DNA of 64,000 nucleotides from Promineifilum sp. (GTDB lineage Bacteria; Chloroflexota; Anaerolineae; Promineifilales; Promineifilaceae): contig JACKBY010000011.1 in NCBI GenBank assembly GCA_020634335.1, positions 1 through 64,000 on the forward strand, written 5' to 3'. The notes under the pieces are model-generated. The model saw only the letters and a list, made by a program, of their open reading frames with translations, did not search any database and was not told the DNA's origin. Numbering within the stretch: position 1 is the stretch's first letter; each line of letters opens with the position of its first letter. This document shows, piece by piece, positions 1 through 7,073 of the stretch. Both the position numbers and the translations under genes were made by a program.

Positions 1-138
1 GCTTTCATAATATCCTCTCTTATAAGCAAAGTTTCGGGGCCTGACGCGCGACAGGAGAGCTATCCAAATCCCCTCGGCAGTAAACAGGCCACGGGTAGGG
101 CAGCATCGGGACGGCTTCTCCCAGCCGGCTGCCGCCCC

Positions 139-2310
139 CTAGCGCCCCGCTGGCGGCAGCGGTGGAGGGAATGGATAGATAAGGAAATCGCCCACGGCCG
201 GCTGAGCGCCATCCTCACCGCCATCGGTGACGCTGAACGAGAACAGGTCAGGGATCGTCACCGTCCCCCCATGAGTGTAAGTCAGATGGCCGTCATTGAC
301 ATCAGCCTGGGTGAAAGTGTCGCCCAGTGTCAGGGCTACCCCGTCGAGGCGTAAGTCGCCGCCGTTGGGCGCGCCGGTTAGGGTGTAGGTCAATTCGGCC
401 GGCCCATCATCGCTGTCTATCGCCAGCAACAACGATGAATCGATGACCAGTGTGTCGCCCAGTTCGACCTCGCCCACGCTGGCCTGGATTTGAGTGTGGA
501 CCGAAACCTCGCCCGAATTACGGGCCCCCGACAGGACATCGATATCGCCATCATAATCCATGTCAGTGGTGAAAATGCCGTATGCGCCGTCAGCCATCCG
601 GTCGATGAAATGGCTGGTGAAGTTGCCGGCACCGTCGTTCTCGTGCCAGGCCACCGTATCGTCCTGGCGGCTGGAGGCCAGCGCGTCCACATCGCCGTCG
701 AGATCCAAGTCCACGCCGAGCACGCTGCGCGCGCCATAGGCTTCGGTATCGATCGGTTGCTGCTCAAATACGCCTGTGCCGTCGTTGCGATGCCAGGCAA
801 TCATGTTGTTGAGTTTGGCGGCGTGGAAAATATCGACGTCGCCGTCGCCGTCGATGTCGGCCGGGAAGACGTAGTAAGCGCCCTTCACCCCCGTCTGGAA
901 GACGTGCTTGGTAAAGGTCATGTTGATATTTTCCAGCCAGGCCAGTTGCCGATCATCATAGCTTGCCAGGATGATGTCCTTGTCGCCGTCGCCATCGATG
1001 TCGGCCACCTCGGCCCGCTTGGCTCCGATGGCGGCCGTGTCGACGATGTGCCGCTCGAAGTTTTGCGCCCCGTCGTTCTCATACCAGGCGATGGTCGCGG
1101 CATCCTGGCTCGACGTGACCAGATCGACGTCGCCGTCCTGATCCAGGTCATTGGTGATGATCGAGTGTGCGCCGTCGGACTTGGTGTCGATATTGATGCG
1201 CGTGAAGTTGCCTCCGCCGTCGTTGCGATACCACGCAAACGTATCAGCCAGATAGCCCGCGGCCAATATGTCGGGGTCGCCGTCGCCGTCCAGGTCTCCC
1301 ACGTGGGCCGGATATGCTCCTTCCAGATTAGCGTCCAGCACCCGCTTCATGAACTCACCGGTGCCATCGTTCTCATACCAATAGATTTCGCCGTCGACGT
1401 AATTGGTCGCGACCATATCCATGTCGCCATCGCCCTCTAAATCGGCGGCCACGACAGCATGCACCTGCTTGACGGTGTTGTCGACCACCTTCTTGGTGAA
1501 AGCGATTTGGTTGGTGGCGATTTGCGGCGGCTGATTGGTATCGGCTCCCTCCGCTACAGAGATGACGACTCCGGCCACGTCGGAAGCGGCCGCGCCGTCC
1601 GATACCCGGTAGGTGAAGCCGTCCTGACCAGCGAATCCCACCGTGGGCGTATAAACAAACGAGCCGTCAGCGTTGAAGCTTAGGGTACCGCTCATTACAT
1701 CAGTTACCAGCTCCGCCTGCAACGGCCCCGTGCCGGTGTCGTTCGCCAGCACCCCGCCGGCCGCGCCCACGGTCAGGGCCGTGTCCTGTGGCGTCTCATA
1801 GGCGTCGTCCATAGCCAGGGGCGGATCTGTTTTGGTCACGATGAGCCGGACGGTGGCGACGTTGGATGGTGCCGTGCCGCCCTCAGCGCGATAGGTGAAA
1901 CTATCTTCGCCGACGAATTGCGGCGCGGGCGTGTAGGTGAAAGAGCCGTCAGCGTCGAGTGTCAGATCGCCGTGGCTCACATCGTCGACCATCACGGCCT
2001 GCAACGGCCCCGCGCCGGTGTCGTTCGCCAGCACCCCGCCGGCCGCGTCGACAACAAGCGGTGTATTCATCAGCGTGTGGTAAACGTCGTCCGCCGCGTC
2101 GATGGTCGGAGGTGACACAATACCGGTGCCCCCCGCTATGAATGGCAACAGGGTCTGCATTTGCTCGGCCGAGGAGCGAGTCGCGGGATCGACCGACTGG
2201 CCTCGAACTATTCCCAAAGAACCGGCGAGGAATATGACGAGCCCGAGCAGGCTCGAACGTTGAACCAGGATGGAGCGGGTATCGCCCGATCCAAAGAGAG
2301 AAGATCCCAT
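139..2310 (-). CDS. Secreted VCBS/FG-GAP seven-repeat propeller protein with tandem-95/cadherin-like domains
   Basis: This is a predicted exported surface or extracellular protein of 723 aa. I start it at the ATG at 2310 because AAGGAG lies 7 nt upstream; a TTG further upstream at 2331 is less likely. Residues 1-39 form a signal peptide. Two Ig-like tandem-95 modules follow (about 70-255), each with VLANDTG and a DGSFxYTP motif. Next come seven about 49-aa FG-GAP/VCBS units (about 265-620) with Ca-binding loops such as DIDGDGDKD and a WYENDG core. A cadherin-like module with FSFSVTDGG closes the protein. Family members are adhesins or extracellular scaffolds; no catalytic motif is visible. 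It matches the neighbouring 2844-4067 gene repeat by repeat, so the two are duplicates and this copy carries extra flanking modules. Function beyond Ca-dependent surface binding is unknown. Confidence 0.85.
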   Translation of the reverse strand: MGSSLFGSGDTRSILVQRSSLLGLVIFLAGSLGIVRGQSVDPATRSSAEQMQTLLPFIAGGTGIVSPPTIDAADDVYHTLMNTPLVVDAAGGVLANDTGAGPLQAVMVDDVSHGDLTLDADGSFTYTPAPQFVGEDSFTYRAEGGTAPSNVATVRLIVTKTDPPLAMDDAYETPQDTALTVGAAGGVLANDTGTGPLQAELVTDVMSGTLSFNADGSFVYTPTVGFAGQDGFTYRVSDGAAASDVAGVVISVAEGADTNQPPQIATNQIAFTKKVVDNTVKQVHAVVAADLEGDGDMDMVATNYVDGEIYWYENDGTGEFMKRVLDANLEGAYPAHVGDLDGDGDPDILAAGYLADTFAWYRNDGGGNFTRINIDTKSDGAHSIITNDLDQDGDVDLVTSSQDAATIAWYENDGAQNFERHIVDTAAIGAKRAEVADIDGDGDKDIILASYDDRQLAWLENINMTFTKHVFQTGVKGAYYVFPADIDGDGDVDIFHAAKLNNMIAWHRNDGTGVFEQQPIDTEAYGARSVLGVDLDLDGDVDALASSRQDDTVAWHENDGAGNFTSHFIDRMADGAYGIFTTDMDYDGDIDVLSGARNSGEVSVHTQIQASVGEVELGDTLVIDSSLLLAIDSDDGPAELTYTLTGAPNGGDLRLDGVALTLGDTFTQADVNDGHLTYTHGGTVTIPDLFSFSVTDGGEDGAQPAVGDFLIYPFPPPLPPAGR

Positions 2311-2324
2311 GACTAAACTCCTTG

Positions 2325-2356
2325 AAAACAAAAAGCGCCGTCCCCGTGGATGGCGC
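2325..2356 (-). terminator. Hairpin plus U-run directly before the Shine-Dalgarno of the 139-2310 gene
   Basis: On the minus strand GCGCC...GGCGC pair, with an inner TCC/GGA extension after one mismatch. The stem is followed by TTTTTGTTTT and then AAGGAG and the ATG. It has the form of an intrinsic terminator. It could end transcription arriving from the paralogue upstream, or act as an attenuator in this gene's own leader. Pairing is seen by eye only. Confidence 0.45.
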
Positions 2357-2468
2357 AGTGAGTCAATCAGACTAAACTAAATGGTAGTGAACAGATACGC
2401 AATGAAGAATATCACAATTGCGTGGTATATGCCCAGACAAATTGGCCTATTCACTATTAACTCACATT

Positions 2469-2514
2469 CCATGACCGACATGGCCATGTCCGACATGGGC
2501 CATGTCCGACATGG
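2469..2514. repeat. Three tandem palindromic 15-mers (iteron/operator-like)
   Basis: CCATGWCCGACATGG occurs at 2469-2483, 2484-2498 and 2500-2514. The first copy has A and the others T at the variable position. Each copy is an inverted repeat of CCATGTC and GACATGG around one central base. The array lies 160-200 bp upstream of the start of the minus-strand VCBS gene, so it could be a regulator-binding array for it. No regulator gene is adjacent. Confidence 0.6.
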
Positions 2515-2843
2515 GGGCCTCGTCGGATACGCGTATCGGCGCGAGCTTCACCCACTCTATCGGATGCAGGCCTGCGGGCAACCGCGTGCTGACGGACGTA
2601 TCGCTCTATCTTCTGAAACCGATGCCTATGCCGGCTGTTGTATTGGAGACCGAAAACTCGCGTATTCCGTTCCCGGTGTATAGCCGCCGTCGGTGGAAAG
2701 ACCATCCGCAGCCGCGCCCGTCACACTGCCGCCACAGTAGATAGTGAGCTCGCCGCTCGTGGCGACGAAGAGCCTGCCACTGATGTTGAAGGTCGCGTCA
2801 TAGTCCAGCGCCCCGTTCAAATTCGGCTCCGGTAGGGCAAGGT
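2515..2843. other. Intergenic region between the two VCBS genes; possible degraded coding remnant
   Basis: The 2311-2843 gap contains the hairpin and iterons listed above. A minus-strand open frame at 2626-2820 encodes a short stretch with beta-rich character (includes FNISGRLFVATSGELTIY). It is in a different frame from the upstream VCBS gene and has no convincing start. It may be the decayed C-terminal module of that gene. I see no promoter or RNA gene with confidence. Confidence 0.25.
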
Positions 2844-4067
2844 CTATTTTTGCAGGTGAATTGCCACGGTGTGATCGCCCTTGCTGGCGGTAACGATGTC
2901 GAGCTTGCCGTCCTTATTCATATCCACGGCGATGCCCCAATAGGCCCCATCAACCGTGTTACTGACGATGTGCTTGGTGAAACTGCCGTGGCCGTTATTC
3001 TCGTGCCAGGCCACCGTGTCGTCGTCGACGCTGGCCGCCAGCGCATCCATGTCGCCGTCCTTATCGAGATCGACGGCGATTACCGTTCGCGTCCCCCTGG
3101 CGTTGGTGTCCATGGTCTGCATCGTAAACGTGCCGTTGCCGTTATTCCGATACCAGGCGATCGTGTTCTTGCGGCGGATGGCGGCAAAAATATCCGTGTC
3201 GCCGTCGCCGTCAACGTCGGCCGGCGAGACAAAGTAAGCGCCTGTGGCCTTGTTGTCGATGACATGCTTGGTAAAATTTTCCTTGCCGTTGTTCTCGTAC
3301 CATACGATCTGCTTCGCTTTGTAGAGGGCCGCGGCTACATCCATGTCGCCGTCGCCGTCAATGTCGGCCATTTCCGCGCGCTTGGCACCGGCGGCCGAGG
3401 CGTCGATAACGTGCTTTTCAAAAACCTGCTTGCCCTTGTTTTCGTACCAGGCGACGGTGTTGCCATCCTGACTGGAGGCTACAAAGTCATTATCCTTGTC
3501 GCCGTCCACGTCGCCCAACACGATGGAGTGCGCGCCGTTGGACTTGGCATCGACATTGCGCCGGGTGAAGACCCCGTGGCCGTTGTTCTCGTACCAGACA
3601 AACGTATCGGCCAGATAGCCGGCGGCCATGATGTCGATGTCGCCATCCTTATCCACATCACCGATCCCCGCCGGGTAGGCCCCGCTGAGGTTGCCGTCCA
3701 GCACCTTGCGCGTGTAGTTCATCTGCCCCTTATTCTCGTAGTAGTAAACGGCGTGGCCCTTGTAATTTGTCGCCACCAGATCCATGTCGCCGTCGCCGTC
3801 AAAATCGGCTCCCAGCGCCGTGTGCGTCCGCCGCACCGTGTTGTCGATGACGTACTTGGTAAAGCTGGGTTGCCCGGCCAGGATTTCAACCGCATCTACG
3901 CTTTCCAGCGGATTCGCCGGCTCTCCCTGCGCCGCGAACGAACCCACACCGAGCAGAAGCACTGCCAAAACAAGGGCCAGCTTGGTAACGAATGAGTCGC
4001 CGCCCACGCTGAACAACTGCCCCGGCAGGGTAGAACGCTTGTCGGAAGATAAAGGTCGATTGCTCAT
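2844..4067 (-). CDS. Secreted VCBS/FG-GAP seven-repeat propeller protein
   Basis: This 407-aa protein starts at an ATG with AAGGAG 11 nt upstream. The N-terminus has a long n-region, then a hydrophobic segment (about 28-46, LALVLAVLLLGVGSFAA), consistent with export. From about residue 68 to the end run seven FG-GAP/VCBS units with DxDGDGDxD calcium loops and WYENNG/WYENKG cores, enough for a complete seven-bladed propeller. There are no extra Ig modules, unlike the paralogue at 139-2310. The two share unit-specific signatures in the same order (AGYLADTF in unit 2, SSQD in unit 3, GAKRAEmaDIDGDGD in unit 4), so the whole propeller was duplicated. Likely a surface or extracellular binding protein; ligand unknown. 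Confidence 0.85.
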   Translation of the reverse strand: MSNRPLSSDKRSTLPGQLFSVGGDSFVTKLALVLAVLLLGVGSFAAQGEPANPLESVDAVEILAGQPSFTKYVIDNTVRRTHTALGADFDGDGDMDLVATNYKGHAVYYYENKGQMNYTRKVLDGNLSGAYPAGIGDVDKDGDIDIMAAGYLADTFVWYENNGHGVFTRRNVDAKSNGAHSIVLGDVDGDKDNDFVASSQDGNTVAWYENKGKQVFEKHVIDASAAGAKRAEMADIDGDGDMDVAAALYKAKQIVWYENNGKENFTKHVIDNKATGAYFVSPADVDGDGDTDIFAAIRRKNTIAWYRNNGNGTFTMQTMDTNARGTRTVIAVDLDKDGDMDALAASVDDDTVAWHENNGHGSFTKHIVSNTVDGAYWGIAVDMNKDGKLDIVTASKGDHTVAIHLQK

Positions 4068-4299
4068 TGCCTTGGTCTCTCCTTAAAGTATTTTATTGTT
4101 CTCGTGAGCGGGAGCCGGGCATCGCGTCCGGCTATGGTGGCGGGGATGACGAGAATTAACGATTTAGTAGGTAAAGTATACTAACTAAACTGTTACATCG
4201 AGCATTACAATTTCGTTTGCAGGGCAGGCGCATGAGCATCATCCCGAACATGGGGCTGAAGTGACTGCCTGCAAACCAAAAATCTTGCGTGACGAGTGC

Positions 4300-5055
4300 T
4301 TATTGCGCCGTATAGCCGCCGTCCACCAGATAGTAACCGCCGGTCAGGAACGAAGCCTCATCCGAGCAAAGGAAGGCCACCAGCGCGGACACTTCCTCCG
4401 ACTCGCCCATCCGTCCCATGGCATGCAGCCCGGCCAGATAGGTCTGCGTCGGTTCATCGAGGGCATCGAGCAAGGGCGTGCGGATGAAGCCTGGCCCGAC
4501 GGAGTTGATACGGATACCTTGCCGGCCATACTCCAGCGCGGCGGTTTTGGTCAGTCCGACAATACCGTGCTTGGCCGCTACATAAGCCGGCGAATTGGCG
4601 AATCCAACCGTACCCAGAATCGACGCCATGTTGACAATCGTTCCTCCGCCGTTCTTCAGCATGGCCTGTATTTCGTCGCGCAGGCAGTAGAACACGCCGT
4701 TGAGGTTAACATCAATGACCTTTAGCCAGCCCTCAATGCTATAGTCACCCGTCGGGTTCGACTCACCGCCGACGCCGGCATTGTTGACGGCGATGTCGAG
4801 GCGGCCGAACGCCGCCACCGTATCGTCGACCATCTTCGCTACCGCGGCCGCATCCGACACGTCCACCCGCAGGAAAACGGCTTCCCCACCGCTAGTCTTG
4901 ATGGAATTCACCACCTGCTCGCCCAGCTCCTCGTTCATGTCAACGACAGCGACCTTCGCTCCACCCTGCGCGAACGCCCGGACACAGGCCTCGCCGATGC
5001 CCGAAGCACCGCCGGTGACCAGGGCGACCTTGTCTTGAAATGCTTGCTGATTCAT
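4300..5055 (-). CDS. Short-chain dehydrogenase/reductase (SDR), probably NAD(H)-dependent
   Basis: This classical SDR of 251 aa catalyses NAD(P)-dependent oxidation or reduction of an alcohol/carbonyl; the substrate is unknown. Start ATG at 5055 has AAGGAG 7 nt upstream, so I discard the 11-codon extension to 5088. The cofactor motif TGGASGIG is at 14-21, and Asp39 at the end of beta-2 favours NAD over NADP. NNAG is at 91-94. The catalytic tetrad is N117, S145, Y158 and K162 (YVAAK). The C-terminus GGYYLVDGGYTAQ is typical of the family. It stands alone, with 244 bp between it and the start of the VCBS gene next downstream at 4067. Product-level identity is not assignable. Confidence 0.9.
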   Translation of the reverse strand: MNQQAFQDKVALVTGGASGIGEACVRAFAQGGAKVAVVDMNEELGEQVVNSIKTSGGEAVFLRVDVSDAAAVAKMVDDTVAAFGRLDIAVNNAGVGGESNPTGDYSIEGWLKVIDVNLNGVFYCLRDEIQAMLKNGGGTIVNMASILGTVGFANSPAYVAAKHGIVGLTKTAALEYGRQGIRINSVGPGFIRTPLLDALDEPTQTYLAGLHAMGRMGESEEVSALVAFLCSDEASFLTGGYYLVDGGYTAQ

Positions 5056-5115
5056 CTGATTACTCCTTGGCCGCCAGCCCGCGCACATTTTCGGAAAGCG
5101 ACTGCCGGCTACCAG

Positions 5116-5502
5116 TTACTTTTTCCTGCCTTTCACTTCGGCGTGGGTCTGGGCCTCGCCCACGCGGTACTTCACGATCCGGCTAATGAGATCATAGGGC
5201 ATGGGCTGGTTCAGCGGAAACTGCACCGAGCCTTTGCCCTGCACGTAGGCAGACAACTCGTCTTGAAAAACCTTGATGCCCGATGGCACGGGATAAAAGC
5301 CAATGTGGTTCTTGAACGCGGCGAAATGGACGAGATTGCCGTGCAGCTTGAACGTCGGCATCTGGTAGCTGATCGCTTCCGTGGCTTCCGGCGCGGCCTC
5401 ATGGATGGTCTGTCTGATCTGCTGCAGGATGGCCTGCACGTCTTCTGGATAGCGGGCGATGTAGTCGTCGATGGTCTGTGGTGGTTTCTGTTCGGTCTCC
5501 AT
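5116..5502 (-). CDS. DUF1801/YdhG-like protein
   Basis: This small cytosolic protein of 128 aa has the DUF1801 pattern: an N-terminal helical part (IDDYIARYPEDVQAILQQIR), then EAISYQMPTFKLHG and HFAAFKNHIGFYPVP, and a C-terminal basic tail. The start at the ATG at 5502 is supported by GGGAGG 7 nt upstream; a GTG at 5517 is less likely. The fold is related to the frataxin-like YdhG/iron-chaperone group, but no function is established. It is single, 61 bp from the SDR start, same strand. The call rests on the motif series. Confidence 0.85.
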   Translation of the reverse strand: METEQKPPQTIDDYIARYPEDVQAILQQIRQTIHEAAPEATEAISYQMPTFKLHGNLVHFAAFKNHIGFYPVPSGIKVFQDELSAYVQGKGSVQFPLNQPMPYDLISRIVKYRVGEAQTHAEVKGRKK

Positions 5503-5566
5503 CACGATTCCTCCCACCTTGAGTTGAATACAACCCTACCACACTTGTCCATCTGGACGAAACGCC

Positions 5567-6124
5567 CTATTCCTCGTAACTCACCGGAACAGTGCTCTCA
5601 CCATCGACTTCCTGGCCCGACGGTTGGCGAATGATGCCCAGGTTTCCAGTCTCCTCGATAAAAACATACTTCAGTTCGCCCGTGTTTTCAACCTCCTGCT
5701 CGCGCAACAGCCCCAGCAGTTCATCGCGTCGTATCTGTTCGGGATGTAGGCTCTTGTCGAGGATGCGGCCGTTTTTCAGCAACAGGCGTGGGTCGCCAAC
5801 CAGGAAGGTATTGATTTTCTTGAAGTGGAACTGAAGCTCGCCCAGCAGCCGATCCAGACCCACCATGACGGCGATGATCAGCCAGGCGTAGAGGATGGGC
5901 ACTTCGGGGTAGAACATCGTGTCGCCCGTGGCCGAACCGAGGGCGATGACCAACACCAGTTCGAAACGCGTCATTTGCCGCTGGCCGCGCTTGCCGGTCA
6001 AGCGCAGCATGATTACGGTAAAGCCATAGACCAGGATGACGCGCAAGACGATCTCCAGGAAAAAGAGCGGCGGCTGGGCGCCCACAAACATGCGTTGCCA
6101 ATCAAACGGGACAACTGGATCCAT
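5567..6124 (-). CDS. DUF421 (YetF/YcaP-type) membrane protein
   Basis: This 185-aa integral membrane protein starts at an ATG with AAGGAGG 6 nt upstream. Residues about 18-40 and 66-90 are hydrophobic. The central motif RLTGKRGQRQMTRFELV is typical of DUF421, whose members often have GKRxxxqlsxfDlvv there. A cytosolic domain follows (PRLLLKNGRILDKSLHPEQI, then RRDELLGLLREQEV and YVFIEETGNLGI), which is the family's C-terminal domain. Family members have been linked to spore or stress envelope functions, but no reaction is known. It lies between the DUF1801 gene and the MerB-like gene on the same strand. Confidence 0.88.
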   Translation of the reverse strand: MDPVVPFDWQRMFVGAQPPLFFLEIVLRVILVYGFTVIMLRLTGKRGQRQMTRFELVLVIALGSATGDTMFYPEVPILYAWLIIAVMVGLDRLLGELQFHFKKINTFLVGDPRLLLKNGRILDKSLHPEQIRRDELLGLLREQEVENTGELKYVFIEETGNLGIIRQPSGQEVDGESTVPVSYEE

Positions 6125-6162
6125 AACTGACCTCCTTGGATTCGTTTATAAGAAAACCCGTC

Positions 6163-6825
6163 TCAGCCCGTCAAACTCCAAAACCCGCCGGTCAGTCCGT
6201 GACGGGCAAAAATGGCCTCAGCCTGAACGGCCGTTGCCGGGCGATAGGCCACGTCGAGCCGGTCGGCGTACCAGTCGCGGCCCAACTCATAAACAGTCTG
6301 CGGTGTGGCGACCGCTCCCCGGCGATGGCCGTGAGAATTCAGCCATTCGGCCAGTTCACCTTCCGACCGGAAGGCCCGGATGTTGGCTCATGTAAAGCCG
6401 ATATCGTCCCAGAAGCGGCGGGCCGGGACGAGAAAATGAATGATGTCGTCGCCGCTGACCCGCCCGTTGACGACATGGAAGCGGGTGAGGTCGTTCCAAT
6501 GCGGCGTGTGCGTCTCCAGCGTTCCGTCGCCCACAAACCCCAGTATCGCCAAGCCGTCCCAAACGCAATTGGCATACCATCGCCGCCCGGCGGCGCGGAC
6601 GACGAAATCCGTCGCCACCGCGGAGAAGGGATGGATCATCCAGACCCTGTCGGAACCGGGCAGCAGGGCCAGGCGGTGTGCGTCGGCCAAGGCGCGCAGC
6701 GCCGCAACGACCATGTCTGGCGAAACCCCTAAGGCAACAGCGATGTCGTCCGCATCAGGGGCTGAGTAATTATCCCGAAGTCGGTGAATAATGTGGGCGC
6801 GAACCCGCCGTTCCAAATTGTTCAC
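6163..6825 (-). CDS. MerB-like organomercurial lyase family protein with in-frame TGA at the catalytic Cys site; candidate selenoprotein
   Basis: Start is GTG at 6825 (no clear SD). The frame runs 145 codons to a TGA at 6388-6390, then another 74 uninterrupted codons to TGA at 6163-6165. The total is 220 residues, about the length of MerB. The N-terminal about 65 aa form a winged-helix-like domain (DIAVALGVSPDMVVAALRAL). YANCVWDG (C87, D90) matches the MerB C-x-x-D active site. IHFLVPARRFWDDIGFT leads directly to the TGA at codon 146, where relatives have an invariant Cys (FTC). The part after it (ANIRAFRSEGELAEWL, RGAVATPQTVYEL, HGLTGGFWSL) is clearly the family's C-terminus. MerB cleaves C-Hg bonds using two Cys and an Asp. 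Sec at 146 would be a selenolate version. The alternative is a recent Cys-to-stop nonsense mutation. No sel genes are in the window. Confidence 0.72.
6359..6374 (-). promoter_or_regulatory. SECIS-like hairpin downstream of the in-frame TGA
   Basis: In the mRNA, CCUUCC and GGAAGG form a perfect 6-bp stem around a GGUC tetraloop, with a possible G-U pair below. The loop's first G is 20 nt after the UGA, within the 16-37 nt range described for bacterial SECIS elements, and a G in the first two loop positions is the known consensus. The hairpin is coding (codons after the TGA). Not folded computationally. Confidence 0.5.
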
Positions 6826-7073
6826 ACGTGTATCTCGTTTGGCGGCCGTTACGCCGCTGGCGCGTGCCGGGATGCTGGGGTGGATTCAGGCGCGGTTTTT
6901 ATCATACCATAAAACGGCGATGTGGTTAGCATGGAGAGCTGGGAAAACCTTATGCCGGCATAACGACACGTGCGGCCCGGCCGGTGTTTGGTTATACTAT
7001 CCTCCTCGAATCATACCTATCGAACAACGGGCAGCGCGCTCGCTACCGGTCCCATCCGCGGGACAGACAGCCC
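6826..7073. other. Divergent intergenic region
   Basis: This gap lies between the MerB-like gene (minus) and the radical SAM gene (plus). A TATACT at 6993-6998 could be a plus-strand -10 box, but I see no matching -35. Nothing else recognisable. Confidence 0.25.

Noticed and set aside
2469..2514. A short CRISPR-like array
   Set aside because: The three units are directly adjacent with no spacers and no cas genes are present.
490..3995. Long plus-strand open frames opposite both VCBS genes (490-1440 and 2850-3995)
   Set aside because: They are complements of DGDGD-rich repeats; no start signals, low-complexity Val/Ala/His content, and the minus-strand proteins have clear domains.
6388..6825. 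A complete 145-aa protein ending at the TGA at 6388
   Set aside because: Family similarity continues for 74 codons after the TGA, so the short version is not the natural end.
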